From the NCBI RefSeq assembly GCF_002009425.1, contig NZ_CP019936.1, positions 2,219,297 to 2,283,296 of the forward strand: a DNA stretch of 64,000 nucleotides. Reading direction: 5' to 3'. The position numbers and the translations under genes were made by a program. The DNA is from Thiosocius teredinicola. Its GTDB lineage: Bacteria > Pseudomonadota > Gammaproteobacteria > Chromatiales > Chromatiaceae. Of this stretch, positions 9,068-18,556 are shown one piece after another (position 1 is the stretch's first letter; the number at the start of each line of letters is the position of its first letter). The notes below the pieces were generated by a model that saw only the letters and a program-made list of their open reading frames with translations, ran no database searches and was not told the DNA's origin.

Positions 9068-10543
9068 ATGGTGAGATGGGCGCTGATCTGCCTGGTCTTC
9101 GTGCTGGGTGGTTGTCGCAGCGCCGATGATGCCGTCATTCGCTTCGCCGTGGCCACCGCGCCAAGTGTGCTCGACCCGCGCATCGCCAGCGATGCCGCCT
9201 CCGAGCGGGTCAATGAGCTTTTGTACGACCGGCTGGTCACGCTCGATGACCACGGGCAGCCGCAACCCGCTATGGCGGAATGGGAACGACGCTCACCGAC
9301 ACATTACCGCCTGCGCCTCCGCCCGGACAGGGCGACGTTCTGGGATGGCGCGCAGCCTGATGCGACCGATGTCGCCGCGACCTATCGCAGCGTGCTCGAT
9401 CCGTCGACCGGTTCGCCGCATGCAAGCACGTTGTCGCACATCGATCGTATCGACGTGATCGATGACAGCACGCTGGATTTCGTGCTGACCCGCGAGGCCC
9501 CATTGTTTCCGTCCCGCCTGACCATCGGCATCATTCCGGCTGAGGTGATCGGCCAGCGCAATCTCGCGCGCGACCCGGTCGGTAGCGGCAGCTTCAGATT
9601 CAAGCGCTGGCGCGATGACGGCGGGTTGCTTGTCGAACGACGCGAAGATCAGCAGGTGGTCGCGTTCGAGCCGGTGGCCGACGCCACGATGCGCGCGCTC
9701 AAACTGATGCGTGGCGAGGCCGACCTGCTGCAAAACGATATGCCGCACGAGCTCCTGGACGTGCTTGGCGAGAAACCCGGGCTTGCATTGCAGGAAACCC
9801 GGGGCATCACGTTTGCCTATATCGGTTTCAACCTGCGTGATCCGGCGCTGGCCAATCACGATGTGCGTGCCGCGATTGCCCATGCGATCGACCGTGCTTC
9901 GATCGTGCGTTACATGTTTGGTGGTCGGGCTGAGCTGGCAGAATCGGTGTTGAACCCGACGCATTGGGCAGCTGGAGGCGAGCTGCAAGCCTATGCCTTC
10001 GATCCGGAGAAGGCGCGCGAGCTGTTAAAGCGCGCCGGCTATGACACGGCCCATCCACTCAAGCTGACCTACAAGACATCGACCGACGCCCTGCGGGTGC
10101 GGATTGCGCACGTCCTGCAAAGCCAACTCGCGGATGTCGGTATCGAGCTGACGATTGCCAGCTACGACTGGGGCACCTTCTTTGGCGATATCAAGGCCGG
10201 GCGGTTTCAGATGTATGGATTGGCCTGGGTTGGTGTCAACTCACCGGATATCCTGCGCTATGCCTTTCACAGTGAGTCATCACCGCCTGCCGGTGCGAAT
10301 CGTGGTGGCTATTTGTCGACCGACGTGGATGCGTTGATCGATCGCGCAGAACGGTTGGACGCGGATGCCGCTGCGCCGCTGTATGCGCAGATACAGCAAC
10401 GCGTGCATGCCGATCTGGTTTATGTCCCCTTGTGGTACGAGTCGAATGTAGCGGTCAGTCGCAACCTCTCCGGGTACCTGCCGCATTACGACGGCAGTTA
10501 CCTGTCATTGAACGGCGTCAGGAAAGACCATGTCGCAGAGTAA
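9068..10543 (+). CDS. Peptide ABC transporter, substrate-binding lipoprotein
   Basis: Family 5 solute-binding protein (DppA/OppA type), 491 aa from ATG 9068. The N-terminus is a lipoprotein signal with lipobox LGGC, so it is anchored in the envelope facing the periplasm. Family features include DPRIASDAASERVNELLYD, DPVGSGSFRFKRW and the C-terminal VYVPLWYE. The open frame reaches further upstream inside the CYTH gene, but the signal peptide fixes the start. It heads an operon with a YkuD-domain gene and two permeases. Dipeptides, oligopeptides or murein peptides are possible ligands. Confidence 0.92.
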   Translation: MVRWALICLVFVLGGCRSADDAVIRFAVATAPSVLDPRIASDAASERVNELLYDRLVTLDDHGQPQPAMAEWERRSPTHYRLRLRPDRATFWDGAQPDATDVAATYRSVLDPSTGSPHASTLSHIDRIDVIDDSTLDFVLTREAPLFPSRLTIGIIPAEVIGQRNLARDPVGSGSFRFKRWRDDGGLLVERREDQQVVAFEPVADATMRALKLMRGEADLLQNDMPHELLDVLGEKPGLALQETRGITFAYIGFNLRDPALANHDVRAAIAHAIDRASIVRYMFGGRAELAESVLNPTHWAAGGELQAYAFDPEKARELLKRAGYDTAHPLKLTYKTSTDALRVRIAHVLQSQLADVGIELTIASYDWGTFFGDIKAGRFQMYGLAWVGVNSPDILRYAFHSESSPPAGANRGGYLSTDVDALIDRAERLDADAAAPLYAQIQQRVHADLVYVPLWYESNVAVSRNLSGYLPHYDGSYLSLNGVRKDHVAE

Positions 10544-11039
10544 GAGTCGATGGCTTCGCGTGGATATCGCCGCCCAGACATTGACGGTGTTCGACGGAGC
10601 ACACCCGGTCAAAGAGTGGCAGGTATCGACGGCCCTGAATGGCGCGGGTGAGAAACGCGACTCGGGATGTACACCGAGGGGAGAGCATCGCATCCGGATC
10701 AAGGTCGGCGCCGGTTGCCCGCTCAACACGGTGTTCGTCGCACGTCGGCCGACCGGCGAGCGCTACGACGCGCAGCTTGCGGCCGGCCACCCCGACCGCG
10801 ATTGGATACTGACACGCATCCTGTGGCTCAGCGGGCGCCAGCCAGGCATCAACCGTGGCGGAGATTGCGACACCTTACGGCGCTACATCTACATCCATGG
10901 CTGTCCCGACACCGAACCCATGGGTATCCCGCTGTCGCACGGTTGCATCCGCATGTGGAATCACGACATCGTCGAGCTGTTCGATATGGTCGAGGCCGGC
11001 ACGCGAGTCGAGATCGTACAGGGGAACAGTCCCTTCTGA
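10530..11039 (+). CDS. L,D-transpeptidase (YkuD domain)
   Basis: 169 aa YkuD-fold protein. The catalytic signature HGCPDTEPMGIPLSHGCIRM contains the His and the SHGC cysteine. Such enzymes make or cut L,D bonds in peptidoglycan. No signal peptide is visible, unlike most periplasmic members, so it may act in the cytoplasm on imported muropeptides or be exported another way. It overlaps the upstream lipoprotein gene by 14 bases and the downstream permease by one base, so it is part of the transporter operon. Confidence 0.9.
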   Translation: MSQSKSRWLRVDIAAQTLTVFDGAHPVKEWQVSTALNGAGEKRDSGCTPRGEHRIRIKVGAGCPLNTVFVARRPTGERYDAQLAAGHPDRDWILTRILWLSGRQPGINRGGDCDTLRRYIYIHGCPDTEPMGIPLSHGCIRMWNHDIVELFDMVEAGTRVEIVQGNSPF

Positions 11040-11959
11040 TGCGCGCCCTGTTCAGCTCCGTGATGGATACCTTGCTGGTGTTGTTCGGCGTCAGCACCCT
11101 GGTTTTCCTATTGCTGACATTGATCCCGGGCGACCCGGTCGACGTGGCGCTCGGCGAGTCGGCACGCGCGGCCGATCGCGAGGCCATGCGCCAGGCACTC
11201 GGTCTCGACCAGCCACTGCCGCAGCGATGGGCAGGGTTCTACATCGACCTGGTGCAGGGCGATCTCGGTGAGTCGCTGATCAAACGTCAGCCGGTCAGCG
11301 ACATGATCCTCGAGCGCCTGCCGGCGACCTTGCAGATGGCGGCGGCCGCGTTTGTGATCGTCGTGCTGGTCGCGCTGCCGTTGGGTTCGCTGGCGGCAAG
11401 ACACAAAGGGCAGTGGATGGATCGCTCGGCGCAGAGTTTCGCGTTGTTCGGCTTGTCGATTCCGAACTTCTGGCTCGGCCCGCTGCTGGTGTTGCTGTTT
11501 TCCGTGTACCTCGGATGGACGCCCGTCAGCGGCAATAAAGAGCCTGGCAGCCTGATTCTGCCGGCGGTTACGTTGGGCCTATCGATGGCTGCGATCACCA
11601 CGCGTATGGTGCGCGCCAGCCTGCTCGAGGTCGAAAACCAGGCATTTCTGCGAACAGCGCGCTGCAAGGGGCTGAGTGAGCCGGCAGTGATGCTGCACCA
11701 TGCATTCCCCAATGCGATGTTGCCGGTGATCACCGTGCTCGGCCTGCAACTGGGTAGCCTGCTGGCCGGCGCAGTGATCACCGAGGTGGTGTTCAGCTGG
11801 CCCGGCATCGGTTCGCTACTGGTCGACGCGATCAAGCAGCGTGACTACCCGGTGGTGCAGGGCGTGGTGCTGGTGATTGCCCTCGGCTACGTGCTGGCCA
11901 ACCGGCTCAGCGACCTGGTTGCGGCCTGGGTCGACCCGCGTCTGCGAGAATCCCGCTGA
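11039..11959 (+). CDS. Peptide ABC transporter permease (DppB/OppB family)
   Basis: Inner-membrane permease, 306 aa, starting at ATG 11039 inside the YkuD stop (TGATG). It has six predicted membrane helices and an extended periplasmic stretch after helix 1 (QALGLDQPLPQRW, GDLGESL), typical of DppB. The EAA-type loop TARCKGLSEPAVMLHHAFPNAMLP contacts the ATPase. A much longer open frame upstream is only read-through. Confidence 0.93.
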   Translation: MRALFSSVMDTLLVLFGVSTLVFLLLTLIPGDPVDVALGESARAADREAMRQALGLDQPLPQRWAGFYIDLVQGDLGESLIKRQPVSDMILERLPATLQMAAAAFVIVVLVALPLGSLAARHKGQWMDRSAQSFALFGLSIPNFWLGPLLVLLFSVYLGWTPVSGNKEPGSLILPAVTLGLSMAAITTRMVRASLLEVENQAFLRTARCKGLSEPAVMLHHAFPNAMLPVITVLGLQLGSLLAGAVITEVVFSWPGIGSLLVDAIKQRDYPVVQGVVLVIALGYVLANRLSDLVAAWVDPRLRESR

Positions 11960-12753
11960 TGCGGTGGTCGGCGCTGATCCTGGCTGCCTGGGTGCTGATG
12001 GGCCTGGCGGCGTTGCTGCCGGGGCTCGAACCCAACAGGATTTCTCTGCCGGAGTTGTTCGAGCCACCGTCGAGTGAGCATTGGTTGGGAACCGATGACC
12101 TGGGGCGATCGATGGGCGATCGACTGGTGTCCGGTGCCGGGGTTTCGTTGCTGGTCGCGATCGTGACGGTCAGCCTGTCGGCATTGATCGGCATCAGCGT
12201 CGGTTTGATCGCGGGTTACTTGGGTGGTGCGGTCGATAGGGTGATCAGTCGACTGATCGATGTTTTCCTGGCCTTTCCCGGCATGCTGCTGGCGATCGCG
12301 ATGGCCGCGATGATCGGACCGGGCATCGACAACGTGATCATCGCATTGGCGACCATGGGCTGGGTGGGTTATGCACGCTTGGTCCGCGTGCAAGTTGCTG
12401 CATTGCGCCATCGTGAGCATGTGCAGGCAGCGACGGCGCTTGGGAGGACGGATGTCGCGATCATGCGACGCCACCTGCTGCCGCTGGTCATGGCGCCTGT
12501 GTGGATCGAAGTCAGCTTCGGCGTGGCGGGTGCGGTTGTTGCCGAGGCCGGGCTGTCGTTTCTCGGCCTCGGTATCCAGCCGCCCGCGGCTTCGTGGGGC
12601 GGCATGATTCGCGACGGGGTGCGTTACCTGTTGGTGGCACCGCACATGGTGATCGTGCCGGGGGTAGCGTTGTTTCTGGTCGTTCTCGCAGCCAATCTGT
12701 TTGGCGACGCGCTGCGCGATCGGCTGGATGTCACTGGACGTAATACGACGTGA
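11959..12753 (+). CDS. Peptide ABC transporter permease (DppC/OppC family)
   Basis: Second permease, 264 aa, coupled to the first by a TGATG overlap. Typical elements are HWLGTDDLGRS near the N-terminus, the coupling loop AATALGRTDVAIMRRHLLP and AEAGLSFLGLGIQPPAASWG. No gene for the ATPase subunits (DppD/DppF) follows; the operon ends here against a convergent gene with a 23-base tail overlap. The ATPases must be encoded elsewhere. Confidence 0.93.
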   Translation: MRWSALILAAWVLMGLAALLPGLEPNRISLPELFEPPSSEHWLGTDDLGRSMGDRLVSGAGVSLLVAIVTVSLSALIGISVGLIAGYLGGAVDRVISRLIDVFLAFPGMLLAIAMAAMIGPGIDNVIIALATMGWVGYARLVRVQVAALRHREHVQAATALGRTDVAIMRRHLLPLVMAPVWIEVSFGVAGAVVAEAGLSFLGLGIQPPAASWGGMIRDGVRYLLVAPHMVIVPGVALFLVVLAANLFGDALRDRLDVTGRNTT

Positions 12754-13132
12754 AATACAGATCGGATATCAGCTCCTTGCCGGTCAGATCCTTGAGTGTC
12801 GTTTTTACCGATTCCAGGGTCGACTTGCGCAGTGCCTCTTTACCGTCGCGTGTCTGCAATTGTTTGCCGTTCTGCCCGGCCATCAGCAGTAGAATGGCGT
12901 GACGAATCGCCGGCGTGTGCAGTTCGATCTCCGGCAACGAGGTCGAATCGTCGGTCTTGAGCTGAACATCGCAACGGATGTAACGCGGGCCGCCGGTCAG
13001 GTTGGCGATGATTGACGGTTCGATGGCGTGGTATGCGACAGTTGCGGCTCCCTCTTCGTCGGCAGCGATCGCGGCGCCACCGGCAAACAGCGTGCAGATG
13101 AACAGAAGCAGGGTTCGCAGAGCTAGGCGCAT
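12731..13132 (-). CDS. FliL-like exported protein
   Basis: 133 aa protein with an N-terminal signal or anchor helix (LALRTLLLFICTLFAGGAAIA). Its core resembles the FliL domain: YHAIEPSIIANL, YIRCDVQLKT, IRHAILLLMAG and KELISDLYFTSYYVQ at the C-terminus. FliL supports the flagellar stator, but no flagellar genes are near, so this may be a divergent stand-alone relative. ATG 13132 was chosen because AGGA lies nine bases upstream; an ATG 24 bases earlier has no such site. Confidence 0.72.
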   Translation of the reverse strand: MRLALRTLLLFICTLFAGGAAIAADEEGAATVAYHAIEPSIIANLTGGPRYIRCDVQLKTDDSTSLPEIELHTPAIRHAILLLMAGQNGKQLQTRDGKEALRKSTLESVKTTLKDLTGKELISDLYFTSYYVQ

Positions 13133-13202
13133 AGCCGTTAATCCTATAGGTTGCATTCGTTATGCTGATAAATCATCTCTCTAGGCGCAGAGGAACAGTC
13201 TG

Positions 13203-14253
13203 ATGCTGCATGGCCCGGTCATGATCGACCTGTTGGGCACCGAAATGACGCCCGAAGACCGCGAGCGCCTGCTGCACCCAGCGACCGGCGGGGTCATCCT
13301 GTTCAGCCGGAACTATTCATCGACGCAGCAGCTATATCGGCTGATTCGCGAGATTCATGAACTGCGCTCGCCGCATCTGCTGATCGCTGTCGATCAGGAG
13401 GGCGGGCGTGTGCAGCGCTTTCGCGAAGGCTTCACCCGTCTGCCCGCGGTCGCCGCCATTCAGGCCGCCGAGGGCGATATGCGGCGCGCCAAACAGACCG
13501 CGCGCGAACTGGGATGGCTGATGGCGGCCGAGCTGCGCGCCCTCGGCATTGATTTCAGTTTTGCACCCGTGTTGGATATCGACCGCGGCATCAGCAGCGT
13601 GATCGGCGACCGTTCGTTCGGCAGCACGGCCGAGGCGGTCGGTCAATTGGCCGGCGCCTGGATGCTGGGGGCGCGCGAGGCAGGCATGGTCAGCGTGGGC
13701 AAACATTTCCCTGGCCACGGCGCGGTGCAGGCCGATTCTCACCTCGCGTTGCCGGTCGACGATCGCCCTTTGTCTGCGATTCTCGCCGAAGATATACAAC
13801 CGTTCGTGCGGCTTATCGACAATGGCCTCGAGGGCATCATGCCGGCGCATGTCATCTTTTCGGCATGCGATGCCGAGCCTGCCGGGTTCTCGCGTTTCTG
13901 GTTGCAAGACGTGCTGCGCAAGCAGTTGCGTTTCCAGGGCGTGGTGTTCAGTGACGATCTCAGCATGGCGGCGGCCGAACACGCCGGCTGCTATGCCGAT
14001 CGTGCCCATGCCGCACTGCAGGCGGGTTGCGACATGGTGCTGGTGTGCAACAATCCCGAAGGCGCGGTGGAAGTGCTCGACGCGCTCACCGATTACCACG
14101 ATCCGGTGGCGCATTCGCGTATGGTACGGCTTCACGGTCGGCCTGCACGCGATCTCGAGCGTCTGCACGAAGATGCGCGCTGGCGTGATGCAACCATGTT
14201 GGCGGCGAGCCTCTCGACTGAAAACAATTTGGCTTTGAATCTGGGTGAACCTG

Positions 14254-14261
<8 letters not shown>
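13203..14261 (+). CDS. nagZ: Beta-N-acetylhexosaminidase NagZ
   Basis: Cytoplasmic glycoside hydrolase family 3 enzyme that removes GlcNAc from anhydromuropeptides during cell-wall recycling, 352 aa. The signature KHFPGHGAVQADSHLALP carries the catalytic His. The N-terminal GPVMIDLLGTEMTPEDRERL and VDQEGGRVQRF are characteristic, and FSDDLSMAAAE carries the nucleophile Asp. Followed by hpt and a nucleoside phosphorylase gene as in Pseudomonas. Confidence 0.96.
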
Positions 14262-15566
<1,305 letters not shown>

Positions 15567-15673
15567 TCGATCGCAGTATTTGCGCGGATCGGTCGACGAT
15601 CATCGCGGGCGCGGCCGGAAATATGAGCCATAATGGTGGCTCAATGTGTATTTCGATCCACTGAGAGGAAAGT

Positions 15674-15940
15674 ATGGCCACAGCACAACAGGGCGCGTCA
15701 GGCGGCTGGTTTTCAAAGATCGTCGTGGTGTTATTACTGGCGTTGGCTATTGGTCTTTATCTCCGCATCGTGATGGTCGATGGCGAACGCCAGCACAGCG
15801 GGCCGCCTCCTCAGGCCAATCTACGGGTGGAAGAGGGTGGCGCACTGTCCCAGGCGGGCGAACAGGAGCCTGCCGAGCTGCCTGCCGATCAAATGCTGGT
15901 GATTCAGCAGGTGTTTGCACCGGAGACGCTGGAAAAGTAG
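15674..15940 (+). CDS. Small single-pass membrane protein, unknown function
   Basis: 88 aa. A good ribosome site (GAGAGGAAA) precedes ATG 15674. One strong membrane helix (IVVVLLLALAIGLYLRIVMV, about residues 16-35) is followed by a polar, proline- and glutamate-rich tail that ends without a recognised domain. I do not recognise the family. Confidence 0.7.
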   Translation: MATAQQGASGGWFSKIVVVLLLALAIGLYLRIVMVDGERQHSGPPPQANLRVEEGGALSQAGEQEPAELPADQMLVIQQVFAPETLEK

Positions 15941-16042
15941 CGCAGGGCGAGTTTTCGGTTCGCCTCGCGTTGCATCTCTTATTTGCTGAGTATTGACAGA
16001 TAACATTCAAAAACCTTGGCAAGCTTCTGATAAATAACGAAG

Positions 16043-16177
16043 ATGTTCACCGGTCTCGGGTACGCCCGCCGCTGGTGGAGCGTTCAGGTGCGGCAAGACG
16101 ACGACCCCGATCGGCCATCCCGCTGGCCGGGGCGTGTCGGCAGCCCGCGTTACATCCTGTCAAAGATGAATACCTAG
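16043..16177 (+). CDS. Candidate small ORF, 44 aa
   Basis: A short open frame with GC-rich third positions encodes a basic, Trp/Arg-rich peptide (begins MFTGLGYARRWWSVQVRQ). It fills most of the gap between two small exported-protein genes. No clear Shine-Dalgarno sequence and no recognised family. Listed only because composition looks coding. Confidence 0.22.
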   Translation: MFTGLGYARRWWSVQVRQDDDPDRPSRWPGRVGSPRYILSKMNT

Positions 16178-16213
16178 ATACACAACCATGCGCCAACAGG
16201 ACGTTTGATCGGC

Positions 16214-16642
16214 ATGCCTTTTCGACGCGGTATAGCGGTAGCCATCGCGGCAGGGTTTTTCGCGGTAACTCTCAGTTCCTGCGACCTGTTCGAATCTGAG
16301 CGCAGCGTTTTTGCGTCGTATCGAGCACCGCAAGGTGAGTCGGAAGTCGTTGTCGAGGTCGAAGAACCCGGTGCCGCATTCGCTCCGCACACGATATACG
16401 TGTCGCTGAGCCGCAAAGGGGATGCAGAGTCGTCGGTGCCGGTGTCAGTGCTGGAAACCCAACTGGCGAATGACGGGGCGAGCCTGAACCCATCCAATAT
16501 TCGTGCACGCTGGGAAACGCCTCAACGTCTCTGGTTGTGTCTTCGTGGCGAAGAGCAGGCCGATCAGCTGCTCAGCATCGATATCTCGGCCGCGCGAGCC
16601 GTTGTCCAAACGCGAGAGTGCGGTGATGGATGGGAGCTGTGA
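16214..16642 (+). CDS. Small lipoprotein, unknown function
   Basis: 142 aa from ATG 16214 (a TTG three codons upstream sits too close to AGGA at 16198). An N-terminal hydrophobic segment ends in LSSC, a plausible lipobox, so it is probably a lipoprotein. The mature part is acidic and contains two more cysteines (LWLCLRG and TRECGDGW) that could form a disulfide. No family recognised. It abuts the next gene, and the two are probably co-expressed. Confidence 0.65.
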   Translation: MPFRRGIAVAIAAGFFAVTLSSCDLFESERSVFASYRAPQGESEVVVEVEEPGAAFAPHTIYVSLSRKGDAESSVPVSVLETQLANDGASLNPSNIRARWETPQRLWLCLRGEEQADQLLSIDISAARAVVQTRECGDGWEL

Positions 16643-17217
16643 TGCGTTCGAGCAGGGCGTATCGGTACTCAATTCTCCGCAATCTACGGCGCATGAACCG
16701 ATCGACACGCCGGAAAGTGATAACGCTCGCATTGGTTTTGCTGCCGGTTTGCACCGGGAGCGCCATCGCCACGGCTGCCGATGATGAGTGCACAGCCGCC
16801 AGACCGACGCCGATAACGAATGCCGCATCGGTGCGCGTGTCGGACTATCGTGCCGTACATACCGATGCACGCACACTTGAAGAAACTTTCGTGCTCGACA
16901 AAGAGCAGGCTGTTCGAATCGTGCACGGCGGTTGCGCCCATTATGGCTTCGACTATGTGTTCGAAATGAACGAGCCGCCGTCCACGCCCACGGCTCGGCT
17001 GGTAAGCGCGTTGGCGTTGACCGAGTTATTGGGGGAAGTCGCCAATGCCGGGCTTGGCAGCGCGATGGAGGCCGTGCGCCGGGTTGCCGAGACCGAAAGC
17101 TGGGATGGCAAAGAGCCCATCGAATCGATACCCGGTTACGAATGCGTTGAGGTCACGCTTGTGAGGCGCGATCCAAGGCCCGCCGAGCTGCATATCAGCA
17201 TCGACATAGCGCTTTAG
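16642..17217 (+). CDS. Exported protein, unknown function
   Basis: 191 aa from ATG 16642, which overlaps the previous stop (TGATG) with GGGAG six bases upstream. A membrane or signal segment (KVITLALVLLPVCTGSAIATA) follows a basic stretch. Processing near ATAADDE would give a mature protein with three cysteines (DECTAAR, HGGCAHYG, GYECVEV). An alternative start at 16693 directly precedes the signal segment. I do not recognise the fold. Confidence 0.62.
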   Translation: MRSSRAYRYSILRNLRRMNRSTRRKVITLALVLLPVCTGSAIATAADDECTAARPTPITNAASVRVSDYRAVHTDARTLEETFVLDKEQAVRIVHGGCAHYGFDYVFEMNEPPSTPTARLVSALALTELLGEVANAGLGSAMEAVRRVAETESWDGKEPIESIPGYECVEVTLVRRDPRPAELHISIDIAL

Positions 17218-17317
17218 CGGATCTTCGGCTATCAATGTAAGTTCGCTTGATGGGCCATGCCGGTCGAATCGACATCAGTTCGACGACCGCGGCGTTTCTC
17301 GAACTCGATGACAATTG

Positions 17318-17692
17318 ATGGACCCGATGAACGATACGATGCGAGAACAACTGTGGACGGTGCTTTCCGACTGCTGGCTCGACAACGAATTGGGTGATGA
17401 CGATATTCTTCGCATCGCCGACTCCGTGCGAGAAACCGGTGTCAGCGAAGCGGAGTACTGGGACATATGCCGCTATGAGTTGGGGCCCTTCTTATGCCGC
17501 AACGGATTCGCAGCCGCCGGCGTGTGGAACGGGTTCGATGAGGGCTGGGTGATCAGCGAGGCGCGTCGTCGTCGTGAACACCGAGGTCTCGGCGTTTATG
17601 TCGCCGGCAGACTCGGCATTACGCTCCATCCGGCCAAAAGCGACTTACAGCAAATCGCCGCAGCGGCATTTGCAGACCGCCGACGATCGTAG
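17318..17692 (+). CDS. Hypothetical cytoplasmic protein
   Basis: 124 aa from ATG 17318. Acidic N-terminal half (QLWTVLSDCWLDNELGDDDI) followed by the segment EAEYWDICRYELGPFLCRNG and a basic C-terminus. No membrane segment. Conserved-looking Trp and Cys residues suggest a real compact domain, but I cannot name the family. Its stop lies six bases before the ATG of the next gene. Confidence 0.6.
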   Translation: MDPMNDTMREQLWTVLSDCWLDNELGDDDILRIADSVRETGVSEAEYWDICRYELGPFLCRNGFAAAGVWNGFDEGWVISEARRRREHRGLGVYVAGRLGITLHPAKSDLQQIAAAAFADRRRS

Positions 17693-17697
17693 TGGCA

Positions 17698-18417
17698 ATG
17701 ACCGCACAGTCAGAAGAACCTCGCCTCACGATGGTGCTGCTGCCGGGCATGGACGGTACGGGCGAACTGTTTGCCCCATTCCTGGAAATTCTCGGTCAAG
17801 ACGTGGTGGCACGGGTCATCGACTATCCGCGTGACGAACCGATGGACTACGATCAGTTGACCGAGTTCGTGCTGCAGCGGGTTCCCAACGATGATCAACT
17901 TGTTATCTTGGGTGAGTCATTCGGCGGTCCGCTGGCTGTCCGAGTGGCAGACCGGCTTGGCGCGCGAGTGGCAGCGCTGATTCTGTGCTGCACCTTTCTG
18001 CGCAATCCCACGCCGCGCTGGGCGCCCTTGATGAAGGTGGCAGCGATGTTTCCGTTGAACCGTCTCCCTGGTTTTGCCGTGAACCATGTTCTGCTGAGCG
18101 GTCTGAATGACAGCGCACTTATCCGGTCGATACAGCGCGCTACGGCGAGCGTGCGCAGTCGGGTCCTGGCGCGTCGGCTGAAGGCCGTCACTCGTCTCGA
18201 TGTCTCAGCGCTGCTGGCGAAATTGACTGCACCGGTAATGTGCATCGAAGGCACGAACGACAATCTTGTCGCGCCAGGTACGGCAACCGAGGTACAGATG
18301 CTCGTGCCATCCGCGCACACCGTGTTTATCGATGGTCCGCACTGCGTGTTGCAGGTCGCGCCAAAAGTCTGCGTAGAACAGATCGGCCGATTCCTCCATG
18401 CGCTTGACGACAACTGA
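17698..18417 (+). CDS. Alpha/beta hydrolase
   Basis: 239 aa alpha/beta-hydrolase-fold protein. The oxyanion stretch LLPGMDGTGELF, the nucleophile elbow GESFGG (Ser), an acidic residue in CIEGTNDNLVAP and a late His in IDGPHCVLQVAP give a full catalytic triad. The substrate is unknown; carboxylesters are typical. ATG 17698 chosen; GTG 17692 is an alternative. Confidence 0.82.
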   Translation: MTAQSEEPRLTMVLLPGMDGTGELFAPFLEILGQDVVARVIDYPRDEPMDYDQLTEFVLQRVPNDDQLVILGESFGGPLAVRVADRLGARVAALILCCTFLRNPTPRWAPLMKVAAMFPLNRLPGFAVNHVLLSGLNDSALIRSIQRATASVRSRVLARRLKAVTRLDVSALLAKLTAPVMCIEGTNDNLVAPGTATEVQMLVPSAHTVFIDGPHCVLQVAPKVCVEQIGRFLHALDDN

Positions 18418-18556
18418 GCAGTAGCCTCAATCGCCTCCTTTTCAGTCGCCTATTTCCGCCGAAACTACGCTGGAATAGGCCCTTTGCCTTGCAACCGTCC
18501 CCTGGTTTTTGCGACTCTGTCAACGATCGTTGGTTTACCCGCCAGGCAGGTGATAG

